A DNA stretch of 64,000 nt from Antedon bifida (lineage: Eukaryota > Echinodermata > Crinoidea > Comatulida > Antedonidae). Position 1 is the first letter of the stretch, and each line of letters opens with the position of its first letter. Below the pieces are notes generated by a model, which was not told the DNA's origin, made no database searches, and worked only from the letters and a program-made list of their open reading frames with translations. The stretch spans positions 13,092,917 through 13,156,916 of the forward strand of contig OY727101.1 in the NCBI GenBank assembly GCA_963402885.1, in the 5' to 3' direction. Shown piece after piece: positions 23,123 to 37,800 of this stretch. The translations under genes were made by a program, and so were the position numbers.

Positions 23123-25400
23123 GTGTAGTTAATCATTATTATTGCAAATTCAATTTTCATAGAGGGCGCTATGTATGTAAATTTTTTTCAATCATTAAGT
23201 TTGAATTATTTGAAAATAATTAATTTATACAAATAGAAATAAAAAACCAAAAATAGAAACTAATATTAAGATATATGGTAGAATTATTTTCATATAAATA
23301 ATTCAAAAAAATTACTAAAATATTAATGTTTATAATAATATGTATTATTATAATAATGTTTATTCTAATTAAGTAAATATTACGATGATGTTTAATAAAT
23401 CCGTAACAATATTGTCAATATAATGTTATAAAGTTGTTTATGTTCAGTGGCAAATGTTATAGCGCCCCCATTATCGCCTGTTACCGGCGGAAGAATAATT
23501 GCTTTAGTGACAACTTTATTATTGCGGCGAAATGATAAGAATCATAACATAATAGGCTAAAATTATACATTTAAACAAGACATTACAACATTTACTTTAC
23601 TAAATACAAACGGCCCTCTAGATTAAAAGAGTACTAAAATCAGAAACACATTGAAGACCAAACTTAATTAAATTAAATAAAATGTTTGTACAGTTATATG
23701 TAATTTCTACATTCAAATTTTAGTTTTTTACATTGATTTTCAACAAAAATGTCAATTAAGTAAAATTAATAGTAATGCGTAGAATATAATGTTTAATAAA
23801 TAATAAATCTGTAAATTTATGTTAATCGAGAATTCGAAAAAATAAAATCAAACAACAGTATGTTTTATCATGCTTATCATGTCTCATACTAAATCAACGA
23901 ATATAATTTCAATTTCTTTAAAATCATTATTTCAAAAAGTACTGTACATTGAATTATTAACTATTTATATTAATGATTCAAAAACACTTTTAACGCATTC
24001 TTTCCATTTTAAAGAACCCAAATATTTTAATTCACTTGTGCCTCATCAGAAACTCCAGAAATAAACCAAAGAAATTTGTAATTATTGATAGTACATTTTA
24101 AATTTGTGCTTTCTTTTTTGTAATTTTAATCGCTTTTATTCAGTTTTTATTATTGTATACATTTACTTGTTTTACATTTTTTTGTAATTATTTTCGACTT
24201 GTTGAGTGCCAATACAATTATGCCAAACAAGAAGATTGTTACAGTTCTGTGTAATTTTTTCTTTCACTATTCGTTATTTTGTAGAAAGAATGAAATAGAT
24301 CTTAAAAAGAGATAATTATTTAATAATGTTTTATAATTTCCAATACTTTAGTTGACAGAGATGTTAAGCACAACACAAGATAAATAAAAGGAAAGGAGAC
24401 AAAAATTAATAAGAGATAATGATTAAATAATTGATAATTGTTTAGTTTTCATTGCTTTAGTTCACAAGAACAGGTTAAGCACAAGATCTGTGTAACTTTT
24501 CCTTTAAAGTACTCGTAGAAAGATGGAAAAGAAGAAAACAATAACTAAATAATTAATTCATTGATAACGAACGAAATTGATGAAATATCGAGAAATAAAT
24601 CGAAGATATTAGTTTTTTTATCATTTTGTAATAAAAAGGTTATTGTTTGATGTAATATTTACTGAAGACAAAAATGTTAGTTTGAAAATAAAATTATTAT
24701 TGTAGGTATTAATAGAATAGATTTACTTTGTTTTAATATTAAAAATAACATTATGCTGTCTAAATTATGAATATTAAAATTAAAGATTCTTAATCAAAAT
24801 CACTTTGAAAAACAAGGGCAGTGCAATAAATAAGAAAATGATAATGATTTATATGATATTATTCATTTATCTCAATAATAAAAAAAAATTAAGAAAAATT
24901 ATATTTAGCAAAAGTTATAAATAATTATTTAGATCCTTAAATCACAATTAATATGGCCTACTGTGTAAAAATAACACTGCAATTATTGGTATTGTATAGG
25001 TAATTTTAGAGGTAGATAAGTTTTTATCAGTAATAAGAATAAAGAAAACCATTATACTATCCGAAATAAAAAAAAAATTATTAAGATTATTTAATCACAA
25101 TCTCTTCTACTAAAATATTTATAAGACATAGATAAGTTTAAGTTTAATGTGTATTAGTAATACAAAAAATAATAAAAATTATTTATTAGTCTAAATTAAA
25201 AATAATAAATGCTATAATTATAAACATTCTTAAATCACAATCACCTCTACTTAATTTTACAATGAATATAAGTGCGTATCACTTATAGTAAATTGTCACT
25301 TAAAACGAAGTAGAAAACTCTTATAACGATGCTAAGAAGTGACTCTTATAAATTATCTTACCGTAGAAAAGGTAAATGAGATGAATAGAAGCTTGTCACT
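23123..25400. other. very AT-rich intergenic stretch
   Basis: Dominated by A/T runs and short ATT repeats. No exon, RNA gene or ordered repeat found. The 64-codon frame at 23,870 is a chance frame. Confidence 0.5.
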
Positions 25401-28400
25401 GTCTAATAGCTAACAACAAACTCGACTCGTCAAGAAAACGTCTTCAAATGCTAAGTTCATGTGCTCATCTTCAAGTTTATATATCCCATCATGCAATGTT
25501 TGTTTTATGCGCGAATAAACGTAAATATGGTTGCGCGCGAAATCTGTCCACTCAGCAGCGACGACGTTGTCCTAATACAAAGATAACCATATGTCAGAAA
25601 TTAATAGGCCTAACATAACAATAACTGAATGATGGTACGTACGGCTACCTTAATTTCTTCCGCCGTTTTGAGTAGTATACAATGGCTCTCGTATTATATT
25701 AATGTTCACTGTCATATCTAACAATTGTTTTGAAACGAATAACGGAAGCCAGTTACCCTAATAAAATATCAAATATTGTCACCGAAATAATAGAGAAAAA
25801 AACCCACAATAATGTTCAATTATTTTGACGTTCATTAAAAGAAGTTTGAATTAGGCCTAAAATTGCTTTAACTTATTACGGTATAGACAATTTGTTAAAA
25901 ACTTTTTTACAAGAACAAATAACCATTCTAGTTAAACATTTTAGTTATATTTATTTATTTCCAATAGCCCAGCCCATAACAGGATTTATACAATAGAAAA
26001 CACAATATAATACTGTATAAATAGAAAAATTCATCTAGAATTTAGGTAGCAGAACCTAAAATAAAAAAGGTTCCTATTATATATGGAAATGAAGAATTCA
26101 TGCATTTATAATAGACAAATGAAGATCTTCCTTCTATCTGCATGTTTCCCATACCAAGTTAGTTCTATTAAATCTCTATGAAATTAAAACATGACGTGTA
26201 ATCATTATCAATAACTTAATAATGATGATTGATCTGTTGATTAATCAATGTAATCCGTAAGCTTATTTCAAAGTTCTGCTCAGCTAATTAAAGTGTTCCG
26301 TATTATTCGTTTATGAAAGTCCGTATAATTTCGTTGACATAAGATTTCATTTGACATTTTGATAACGTGCTCGCTATCAACGATCTATGTTGACTCAACG
26401 CCGAAGTCCATCTGTTGTTGAAGAAACGGAAAAGTTTGTCAGGAAGTATAACATTAACGGACAAATAGCAATTAACGGACAAATAGAATTGTTGACTACA
26501 TAATGCTATACATTTTATAAACACACGATCATAGGCCTAAGGTTGGAAAAAAAATATTTATGTCGCTATGTGTATGAATCGCTGTGCGCATGTCTGGTAC
26601 GGTAACTCAACCACTAGAGGCGAACAGACGGTGCGCGCCTCATTTACGCGCCTCTCAATATTTTAGACATATGTCAAACAATACAAACACAACGTTGAGA
26701 AGTTTACTTAAATATTAAGCAGTAAGGAGATACTGCTTTGTTGCACGCGTTTTTCATATGATAGCTGAGCACTTGAATAACCTGGAATCTAGGTAAATCC
26801 GGGACATTTCTCATGTTTACACGTGAGCGTCACATCCTTTTTAAAATTTCAATAATTTAGGCCTACGATTTTATCTTCGTTTACACTGAAATATATCGTC
26901 TGTAAAACCCAGAATCGTTACTACGTATTCGTTCCCTACGCTATTAGTTACTCAATTTCCTGAATGTTATATAAGACAATTTATATTATTATTTGTTATT
27001 GTTATTAGTATATAGGAGCTGAAAGTAATATCTTAATTATGATTGAAATACAATAGTATACCCTTTGATCATTTTAATGACAGGATATTAGTACTTTGTG
27101 AAACAAAAATCACAATGTGTCTACTTCCGATCCACATAAACCCAGACTGATAGCAATTATTATGTAATCAAATTTTTTTTATAGAATATTTGGCTCATCT
27201 GGAATGGGATATTCGAATATTTATTTCAAAATCTATAAACCTGTTGACTAACTTACCGATTTATCTTGTTTTTTCTTTTGAGGGTATCAACCATCTTTAA
27301 TTTGATTTTATTTATAAAGATCTCTATTATTTAAAAATAATTTTATTTAGGTCCTACCTAATTATATAATATATAATATTTAAATTGTATATTAGTTAGT
27401 TATTGTCAACTGTTGCTGTTTGTACCATCGTCTTGTCAAATTATAATTGTTTAATAATCCCTAAATTATCAGCTGGATGGACTACCCTAGTTAAATTAGT
27501 ATCTTCAAAATTTAAATTAATAAATCAATATCCATTACTTAACACATACAATATATCATACATATTATATTTTACTTCATAAATGAATAATTATAATATT
27601 GGCAGTTGTTGTTGTGGAAAATATTTAATCAAATTGCTGTTTTGCGTGTGTTATGTATACACTACCTTTCATATAAAATATTTTTTCTTTACAGAATTAT
27701 ATTTTTTTTTCTTTCAACAAACAAAAACTTTTTATACATGAATATTTTAAGACAGACCTATATATTATTGTATTTATTAAAATGTAATTTTCTGCTTCTT
27801 TTTAAAAATTAGCATTTATTTTCTCCTCAAGTAATTTAATCCGAGACAAAATTCCCTTCTAATTCTTTATTATTCTCTTTCTCATATAATATTTTAATGA
27901 AGGAAAATGATAATGGAAATTATTACATTTTTGTATTTTTAATTACATTATTAACAATAATTGAATCTCAAAATAGTTATAGTTTCACTCTTTATTCTTC
28001 CAATATCTATGTAAAATAATTCAAAGTTTTACAGAATCGATTATTATATCTCTTTGTTATTGCAGAATCGATTATTTTTAATATCTCTTTGTTTTTGCAG
28101 AATAATAATGCCGATACAAATGGCAAGTCTGAGATGACAAGACGATCTTAAACATACGTTTATTCAGCTCTATTAATTATCCAGTCCTGTTCGCAGAATC
28201 AACAGAGCCTCTCAAAGGTAAATGCATTTTGTTAATGTTCAACCCAGGTTTATTGTCGTTTGGTCGACTGTGAACTTTACAGCCTACTTGAAGTCAATCT
28301 CCGGCCTAGAACCATTGATTTACTGTCATTAGTGAAACACTTGATGAATGAATAAAGTTACAAGTCATTCAAAATTGAAGGCTGAAGATGATGTAGCCAT

Positions 28401-28439
28401 TTCGAGTGCAAACTGCTTAGTATAAGTGAAGGAGGCTTT
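25401..28439. other. intergenic, no gene seen
   Basis: Small GC-richer islands at about 25,500-25,570 (GCGCGCGAAATC) and 26,570-26,660 (GGTGCGCGCCTC, CGCGCCTCTC) interrupt AT-rich sequence and may be regulatory. A repeated TGCAGAATCGATTATT(A/T) pair lies near 28,030-28,100. Confidence 0.4.
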
Positions 28440-29060
28440 TTAAAATATAAATGGGACGCACACAATGATGTTAAATATGCGAAAGCATTCACAGATTATC
28501 ATTTACTTTTTTGTAAATATACAGGGATGAGAGCCTAGTCTAGGCCTGGAAGTTTAAGGCCTAGTAGCGAAAGGGCTTTTTTTTTAATAAATGGGACGCA
28601 CATAGTAATGACATGCGAAAGCATTCTAAGATTATCATTTACTTTTGGTAAATATACTGGGGATGACGAACAGGGTCTTCCTATCCTATTCCCTGATAAA
28701 GCCTAGCGTAGGCCTAAGGTTAAGGCCTAGGCCTACTAGTGAATGAGAACAAAATTGGACGCACGATGATGCCAAATATGATAAAGTACCGTATTTAAAT
28801 ATTGTTATTATTGAAATTGAATAATAGAGAAGGTTTTACTGTTTTCTGATAAAGCCACCCTATGCCTTGAAGTTTAAGGCCTGTGAAGGAAAATATAAAC
28901 AATATATTGGACACACGCAATATGCTGAACAAGATAAAGCATCCAAATAATTATTATTATTTAATAGGTCTTACTGTTCCTTGATAAAGCCTATAGCCTA
29001 GGCCTATACATTTTTTTAAGGAGGCTTTATAGAGAATAAGAAAAGAATAAGGACTTCAAT
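28440..29060. repeat. diverged tandem repeat, 4-5 units of about 110-190 bp
   Basis: Each unit contains ATGGGACGCACA (or TTGGACGCACGA, TTGGACACACGC), a GATNNNAAATATG/GCATTC block, CTGATAAAGCCTA and AGTTTAAGGCCTAG. Units drift in length and sequence, so this is an old array. No coding frame. Confidence 0.55.
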
Positions 29061-31109
29061 ATTAATCGATAAAGCTTAGTCTAGACCTGAAATTTAGAAC
29101 AAAAAAAACACAAAAGACTGGTCCAACTAAAACTGTGATTTGAAAAGGTGTTTAGGATTTTCTGGAAATGTTCATACACTAAAATGGAAGTTAGGTAATT
29201 CCATGTGGAGATAGGTACAGTACAGAGAATTGAGTGAGTAAATTACAAAATAAGTCCTATTTTCTAAAACTTCAGATAGGCGTATTCTTTTAATACCTGT
29301 AGTTGATATGTTACATACAATGTTTTAGCAACGTTGTAATAAAGAAAATGCCAACCAATATTGCCATTGTTCTAGTGAAGAAACAATGACAATATCTTAG
29401 TGGTCGTCGGCATTCATCTTGCTTGTATTCTAAGGGACAATTCAGCTAAGAAACGCAAACAAATCAAGTGTTTCATTAAATATTTTATGAGCGAGTTTAT
29501 AATTAATTTTCCAATGAATCAGCGATATGTAAACAGATTTATTAACTTTGTATTAATTGTAATCAAATCTTGGCGACAAACAAAATCTGAAAATATTTGT
29601 TGTTTGTTTCTGTTTCTGAAATCCGCAATTATCCGATTTGAAAATTGCGCATGTTATTTATTTTAGTGATACATGTTTCTAGGGCTACCATGTTGTTTTA
29701 TTGTTCAGAACCGCTTCTTTTGGTTATATCTATTTTACCTATCTCTATTTTGTGTTCAGTCATCCTGGAGTGTAGGCTTGTTGTTTAATTTCGTAGAATT
29801 CAATTTTTTATTCTGTGGTCCGAATTTGAATAGAAAACGTTTCTTTTTAGTCATGGTTGCTTCAACAATGAATTAAATTCGTTGTCCATTTTTATAGAAG
29901 CAATATAATTGACTTCAATTATTACGGTAATAAATTCATACATAACTATAAAGTTTAATATCAACCTGTTATGGAATAATATATATAATCTAATTGGCTA
30001 AATAATTCTTATAAATTATACGATTTGTTTGATTAGTGTTCCGTGGTTTTTAATTAAGCCACCAACTCGCGTTTTCACGTTGCATCAAAGATTATGTTTG
30101 TCGGTAACCGAGCAATGCCTGCCAACGTAGAGCCATAAAAAATCTGGCTTCGTCAAACGTCGACCAAATTCCAAACTCACCAGATTTTTGTAATAATTGA
30201 TGCTCCGTTAAAATGTTTACAGACGAGAAGACTTTCGTCTTATTACTTCTTGCTGAATCAAAAACAATGAAATCGATCGAAGTTACAACTCAATAAACTC
30301 GGTGTATCATGTTCAAACGGGAACAACAGTTAATGAACAAAGTCATGTATTGTAGCGCGGTCTGTCAACGGGTTGTTCATCTGGAAAATCGATGTACAAT
30401 TAGGAGAATATTAAACGCTATATCGTTACTAATGGCAGTCATAACAGCCAATATGGAAATTGGATTAGATCGGTTGTAACTTGTTGATTAGCTAGTGATC
30501 AATGCACTTGTGTTTTAACGAACATTCTTTTAGGTTTAATATGTACTTTTTGATGACGATCTTAAAGGCTACTTCATTTTATTTAAGCAGAATGAAAACT
30601 CAAATGTAATTGACTATTCTCAGTCGTAAAGTGCTTCTACTTATAAGATGAACTCAAATTTCTTTATAATCCTACGTTTATTTAATTCAATGTTTGACTT
30701 TGCTTTATATACGGTGGTAATCTAATAATTTCGTATTATTGTCATAACCCCAAAGAATTTATTAAGAATAAAGCTAAACACAATTAAAGGGATACTTTGG
30801 GGATTAATAGAGTGACCCCTTATGTGATGTTCCCTAAATATTTAAAATATAAATAAATCAAGGTTGGCTGTAGGCCCATACTATAGGAGGACGATAACGA
30901 TAGACTATAAATATAAACATGCAATTTTCTTACTTAAAACAAAAGGATTTAGAAAAGTTTTCATTCTAGAACTAGAATAACCATTAAGTCTTTGATAAAA
31001 ATAACACACACAAATCCAATCAATTGACGTCATGATCAGTAACAGATATCGTGATACAACGATGTTATTGTTCTTCTCAATCATGATGTCATTTGATTAG
31101 ATTAAAAAA
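29061..31109. other. intergenic, no gene seen
   Basis: The frames at 29,400-29,666 and 29,673-29,876 are rich in F, I and L and have no motif. A more complex, less AT-rich block at about 30,050-30,500 is a candidate conserved noncoding element, but I cannot test it here. A GGGATAC/GACCCCTT patch near 30,790 may be a GGGACAC-family scrap. Confidence 0.35.
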
Positions 31110-31200
31110 AAATATTATTTTCGTCAAAGACAGTAAACGGTTATTCTATAGTAAAATGAAAACTTTTCTAATTTCTTTTGTTTTCTCTAAGAAAACGAAA
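31110..31200 (+). repeat. dispersed repeat pair member (partner at 20,985)
   Basis: Reads AATATTATTTTCGTCAAAGA CAGTAA and then ATGAAAACTTTTCTAATTTC TTTTGTT, matching the minus strand at 20,985-21,100. Confidence 0.45.
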
Positions 31201-34200
31201 GAAAATACAAGTATGAATTATATTATCATTGGTGTTGTTATTAAATACAGCGCCCTCCTAAAACAAACTTCATTGCATTTTCATTCAACGACGACATGAA
31301 ATCAAATTTCACCATCAAGTTAAAATTACTTGTAGTGTATTGATCTTATGTAGTAATTTAGATATATCTCCGGGCAATTAGTCAAAATAAACCAACTTAA
31401 AATATGGATACGTTAAATGATTGACGTCTTAAACGCCGTTACTAAGTTCAGAGCCTCGGGCTATATGCACGACTGCCGGCCGCGTAAAGTTACATTCCCA
31501 ACAACTACAAATATGATATTGAGTGTCATGCGCTCTGATTGTGACTGCGCAAAAAATAAACTGGTGTTATTGCTTTATATTTGTTTGATGGTAGTACACG
31601 GAATAATATAATTTGATACATATGCTAATAAGGTACAGTGTTCAGACAAACATAACAAAGTAACATTGACGACATGTCTCGGGAGTCTCGGGTCTTTTAA
31701 TGGACTTTAAGAGTTTACCATTCAACAAGCGTAATTTATAATAACAATAATTGTAGGCCTAAGATATTTGGATGCAGAATATGCATGGGATCCTCTCGTG
31801 TGATCCTTCGTAGACCTATTAATCGATAATATGCACACAAAAAACTTTAAAAACGCCCAACGCCTTCTTTACCAACTTCAATAGTAAATATAGCGGTAAA
31901 TTACTAGAAATTGGAAAAACTTATTTACGTTAATTAAAAGCGGATTTAGAATTTTTCTAACGTACACAAAATAATATATAAAAATGAAATCTTCTTGAAT
32001 TTTTTTTTACATATGAATAACCGTGTCGTTGGTTGCAAGCATTTGAAATCTAGTGGTGTAGGCCCTATATAGGCCTAAGTAGGCCAATAATAATCATCAA
32101 TGAAAACACAATAATCACAATCATAATTAAACGCAACATCTTCAAATCTACAACACTCTCTAATTTCTGATAGGCCTATTGTTAAGTTATCATTATCAAT
32201 AATTATTATCATTTTTATTTTAAACTGTTTTTTTTTAATTTTCGGTTTTTTTCTCACACATGACTCCGATATGTCATACGTCATCATCTACATTTAAAAG
32301 ATCATTATTATCTGTTATCCTCCTCTTCCACCTCCTCATCATCATCATTATCATCCATGATGATAAAACCTCATCATCATTACCATTGTCTATCTCATTT
32401 TGATTATAACACAATATACATTTTAGTTTGATTAATGCCTCTGATGACGGGGATGGTATCGGTTGATGATAATGCACTATTTATTTAGATATTGATCGAG
32501 TTAGTAAAATCTGTTCTAATGAGTTACTTTCACCACATTATACTGAATGACGGAGTAAAAACAAACACTATTTAGCCACTAAGTGCCACAGATTACCATA
32601 CGACATGGCTTACAAATATAATATATGTTCCTTAAAGCGAATAAATAAAGCATGAATCTGTAAGATTTACGAATTATTTGCGTAATATGAAGCGCCAACT
32701 CTGTACTGATAATAGGCCTAACATAACAAAATAATAAACAAATCTTGTAGCAATTTTCTAAATATCAAACTGATACATGGAACCCAGTCTTCATACTGAA
32801 CCTCTTTGAAAATCAATATTTTAGCACTGAAAGTTACTTTCGGTATAAAGATGAATAAATACGAATAATTTTCAGTGGTTTTACATTAGACCTTAAACAT
32901 AATCCCCTAGTAGGCCTACGTTAAATGTAATACAGTGCAATATAATCCATTTTCTGGGACACCCCTATTGATGGGACATTTTACTGAGTCATGAAAGAGT
33001 CTTCATGATATAATTTATACAATCATCATTTTGAATATCGTAATCATTGAGTTTTGTTCAAAATTTTTGATATTTTGTAATGCTTATCCAATTTTTCAAA
33101 ATGTGTTTTATACGGCAATACATACATTTAGGAAATATACTATCTGTATTATATTGTAGGAACCATGACAACATTATTCTGCTGCATTTATTACATTTTG
33201 TTTACGCTTTAACATGTTTTGTGCAATTATTTAGAAAGTTTTATTTAGGTAATCATACACATTGCAGTGGAAGTCTTGAAACAAACTAAAATTATATCTT
33301 ATTTGCAATATATTAATAAGATAATATAATAATAATAATATATAATATCTTCATACAACTTTTGGATATAAACCATAATCTAATTTTATCGAAGTGTTTT
33401 ATTTACAACACGTAACACGTCTTTGAAAGATGTTAGTGTTCGTTCTATTTACAAGTCTTTTCCAATCCCATATGATGTGGTAGGGTTATTATAGAACAGA
33501 AGTTGGAGACAGTCTGGCCCGGTCATGAGCACTGAATACCCACAATTACTACACAATTACAAAACACACACAAGAGGAAACACTAAGGTTCATGGTAATT
33601 ATAGGATAAGACTCATCAAGCCGATCCAAACTTGTTGAAACGGATTATGCCTACTACAATATTTAATAAATCGCCAAAGACACGGTGCAAGACAACCTTT
33701 AGAATGTTAGCTTGTGTTTACATCACCTCTTACAAATGTGTGTATGATTTCTGGGCGGGGAGTTTTTGTATGATCATTTTACTGCCTATTGTTAGCCTGG
33801 CTCCGGCCGACTTAGCTATGAAAGGCCCTGTGTCTATCGATAAGTTGTTACAGTTTCTATGTAAGGAATTAAACCATAGAGAAACGTTTGTAATGAGTGG
33901 ATGTTTAAAAGTAACTGTCGCCACTTTAATGATGGGTAATTAAGACACGGGTTAATCTTAATATGCACTCTAGGCCTAAACAGTTTCTGTGTGTGTATAG
34001 TTGAAAGAGCAAATCTTGCTTCATCTTTCCGGCACTTCATGTAAGATAGGCCTATTATAGCAATTTGTAATATTTTATATGGATTTTAATTACAATGTAT
34101 AAAGCGGCACGGAACACCAGAAACAATTAGGTGTGATCTCAAACCCATCAGGTGGTCCAGCAAATGAAGAGGTCCGAATCAAAAATATTAAATCTGTAAT

Positions 34201-34934
34201 TGGCGAAAATCGTCAATATTTCAGTCACATTGAAAATAAAATGCTTATTTCTATTTATCTTTAAAATAGGGTATATAAATGTCATTAAATTTGTCCTAAC
34301 AATCTAAAAGACCGCCAATTCAAGACCAGATTTGTTTTAAATTAATTGTTAGAAATTCTTAATTGAGTGACTTATTCTAATCTCTGACACAATTAGATTC
34401 TACTTGGGACTTGACTTGTTTTAATAGTACCCTTTTTGTGTTTAGATGCAGACAAAATAGTGTTAATTTAGGCCATAATTACCTTTTCACATGGAACTAT
34501 GGGGCTAGACGGTCATTTAGTAAAACCATCAGACATGTTAATATTTTACCCCAAGTGATACAATAAAAACATTTGGTTATCGATAAAAAATAGCTGGGCC
34601 GAAATACAGCCAGAGTTTTCTTGGAGAGATTGTTTTCCGCTGTAAACGTAAAATAATTAGGCCTAATAGTTAGGCCTACGATTCCTTCGTTAGTAATACA
34701 AACCGTTTGTTCTTTTCTTTTCTCCACAACGAGTTTGATTTTAAATAGGTGGCTCTTTTACTTAAGCCATTACTATGATAATATCAGAATAAATTCAGGT
34801 AATTTTTCCTATACAGAAATGTATGTGCGGGTACAGTAGTATTCGGGTGGGTTTGGGGTCTCCCATGTATCCACTAGCAAGTTATAGTACATACGGTACG
34901 AGTTATCTTTAACAATTGCTGAATATAGGCCTAG
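31201..34934. other. intergenic, no gene seen
   Basis: Includes a CATCAT-rich patch (32,280-32,400), a GGGACACCCCTATTGATGGG repeat scrap (about 32,955) and a 103-codon plus-strand frame at 33,632-33,943. The segment of that frame after 33,790 (APADLAMKGPVSIDKLLQFL) looks protein-like and follows a fair acceptor, but I do not recognise it and claim no gene. Confidence 0.35.
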
Positions 34935-35480
34935 ACAAACCGTTATTTATTTATTATTTTATTTTATTAATTTCGGCAATTCACAGACATACAAACAGTT
35001 AGCTAGATTGCGCCAAGGAGTGGCAAAAGAAGCAAATAGCTTCTGTCGCCAATTAGGCGTGCCACTCCAACAAAAAAGCTAAAACGAACAGTAATCAATA
35101 TAGCCCATAATAGACTCCTTTGTTTTCTAGTGTACCCTTTTTCTATATGTATTCGTCTTTTACCAATATTCTATCAGTACCTGATGATGACCTATGGTCG
35201 AAAGTACTCGTATAATAAATATTTTATTTTGAGGCAGAAACAAGAAATTTGTCTGTTTTATTTTTATACAGTAATCAATATAAATATATAATAAAATGAT
35301 ATGGTTCTACAGTGATTTTTAAAAATATCTTTAAAATGTGTCCAACTTTTGCATAGAAATGAATTTCTGATATCAGCCGGTAGCCCATTCCACATACGAA
35401 TAAATCGAATTGGAATACAATATTTTTTGCTATCGGTTTTAGATATGAGATATTTGAAAGTTAAAACATTCAAATGCCTC
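34935..35480 (-). mobile_element. LINE 3'-end relic
   Basis: A minus-strand frame (35,473-35,264) contains FIRMWNGLPADIRNSF and WTHFKDIF, typical of the region after the reverse transcriptase in jockey/CR1-like LINE proteins. Downstream on the same strand the sequence ends TGTATGTCTGTGAATTGCCG then AAATTAATAAAATAAAATAA with TAAATAAATAA, a typical LINE tail. Reverse-transcriptase core motifs are absent, so this is a 5'-truncated, dead copy. Confidence 0.55.
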
Positions 35481-37514
35481 TATAATAATATATAAACGAT
35501 ATAGGCCTATGAATAGAATTGCAAGCAAAGTTCAAGTGTTCTCTTTCATAAGTAAAAAAATAAGGTTACTTGACGATCTTATGACAATTTCGAGAGTGTC
35601 CCCTTTATCACGCACACTTGTTCGTTGTTATGAATTCCATGGTTATGCTACTAATAATGGCGCTAATTTGTCAGACTTTCTCACTGCTAAATCTATCCGT
35701 TCTTTGCGGTATTATAATTAGACATTTTTATGATGTCGTCGTAATCAACAAGATTTTCTTTAGTTCTTTTATCCATTTTTTAAAATTATTTATGTTTTAC
35801 GGTTAATTAAATTTAAATTAAAATATTGATCATTTTTAAAATATTATTATTCATTTAAAATAGCTAAATTAGGCATATCAACGTTTCTTGTCTTTTTTGC
35901 TATTTTAAAGAATTAAATTAAAGATTTTAATTAATCAGTTAAAAAGAACTACTTATATGTATTTAATATATAACATTACCTATAATTTAGTTTTGATAAA
36001 AATTACTTACATTCTGTAATACAGATATGACATTTATTGATCTTTTTTTAAAAATGTTTTTTTCTTAATTAACTTAATATAAGCCTTTAATAGAAAATAT
36101 AATGTGGTATTTTATATAAAGGAATGCATAACGAAACACTGAATAGTACGGAGGCCAACAGTTTTAAATCATATGCTGATTTGAAACTATCATTGTAATT
36201 ATTATTGCATTTTTGCACAAAAAAACATTACCGGTATTAAACTTCTACTTTTCAACAAAATATAAGATAATTACAGATTGAAAAAATATATATTAATTAT
36301 AAATATGTTGTCTCTAAATTATATATCGAACCATTTTAAAAATTTAATTTTAACAACTTCAGTATTTAAAGAAACATTTTAAACTTAGATTCAATTTTGA
36401 TAAACACAATTTATTTTAAATCTAATTTATAAGTTTATTCAAAATGTTAATATGAATATAAACTCAGTAAAAGATAACAAATAAAATAAACTTACCTAAA
36501 TTCGTTTTATATCGCAAGTAAAAATGATAACATTTCCTCGTCTTATGACAGTATTGAAGTCAATCTGTGAATGACTTGTTGAACTTCGAACAGTTTGTGA
36601 AAGCACGGATATAACACAAGGAGATAGCAAAGATACAAGAGCTTAAAACAATCCCGTCTTACTAATATATTATACTAACTCCTACAGTATTGTTGCTTAG
36701 AAAATTGCAACTGAAGTTCGAGTATATCGCACTGGCATAAGTAGATATAAGTCACATATGTCTATAGAAACTTGTAATTGAAACAGTCCCACATCCAATT
36801 CAACTCTCAACGAATTAAGAAAGATCGTGTTTCCATTTGAGTTTTGTCTTTTAAAAATCAGCAGTCACATTTTCTTTGAAACCCCCAATCTCTATCCAGT
36901 CGCGATTTCTGGCCTAATTGTTGAAATAACTTAATTGTGTAGTCCTTTGTGTGTTAAGACACAGGTTGGTCCTCTTTATTGTATCTTGTTAACGGCGACA
37001 GCTAATTGTCATTAATTAAAATGAACAATGGTATCCATGATTCCGATTTACTATAATACATTGTTGTATAATAATTATCTCTTAATAATAGTTACTTCAA
37101 TTTAGAGTTTACCTTTTAATTTGATTTTTTTTTTTTGGTTTCTGTATCTTCAGTTTTGTACATTGTAATTATGTATGAATTGAATTGAATATTGTTCACT
37201 ATATTATACTTATATTTTGATCCCTGCAATTAATTTCCGAAAGGATCGATAAAGAACATTTGATTTTGTTTGTTGATTTGAGGGGTGCATGCGGTGGGTG
37301 TAGATGGTATATTTGGTGTTTGATATAATAATATATAATAAACATTTTAACATTAACCGCTGGATCTCCCGTTTGGCGATGCGGGTATAATATTACGTTG
37401 AAAAATACCCATACATAGGCCTAATGTATCACTAAACAGATGTATACGATGTTTGATTATATTAGTGTAGATCTACCACGTTTCGCTATTCAATATTGAA
37501 CTTGACCTTTAAAT
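35481..37514. other. AT-rich intergenic stretch
   Basis: No gene found. About 37,130-37,270 (TTGTACATTGTAATTATGTA, TTTCCGAAAGGATCGATAAA) resembles another LINE 3' tail, tentatively. Confidence 0.4.
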
Positions 37515-37800
37515 TAAAGACTTTAATAAGCCATTTTGCAGTTTTAATAAAGCTAGGCCTATTCACCTCTGAAGAAAAAAATAATAATTTCACTTATGAA
37601 AAGACAAAAGAAATGGTTTGTTTTAATAAAAAACCATTGTCTGACAGACAATTTAGGCATTTTTTTGCTGTCAGTTACATTTTTTTTCAGGTAAATCATT
37701 TTTTTTCGATCCAGTTTTTGATGATCAAAGTGATCAACTAATATGTGAAATTAAAATGACATATCCAGCAAATAATTTTTCAGGAGGAAAATATATCTTT
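37515..37800 (+). repeat. dispersed repeat, copy 2 of 2 (other copy near 1.55 kb)
   Basis: Block order matches 1,545-1,850, including GCCATTTTGCAGTTTTAA, TTTTTTTCGATCCAGTTTT, ATTAAAATGACATAT and a closing TTTTTCAGGAGGA. The 81-codon plus-strand frame here is a by-product. Confidence 0.55.

Noticed and set aside
33632..33943. 103-codon plus-strand frame with a protein-like second half
   Set aside because: No recognised family and no supporting exons. Kept only as a note in the intergenic entry.
35176..35208. CTGATGA...GGTCGAAA motif resembling a hammerhead ribozyme or Penelope-element end
   Set aside because: The flanking AGTAC and GTACT would pair with each other, which a hammerhead does not allow, and an unpaired T precedes stem II. 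At most a LINE or Penelope-like tail motif.
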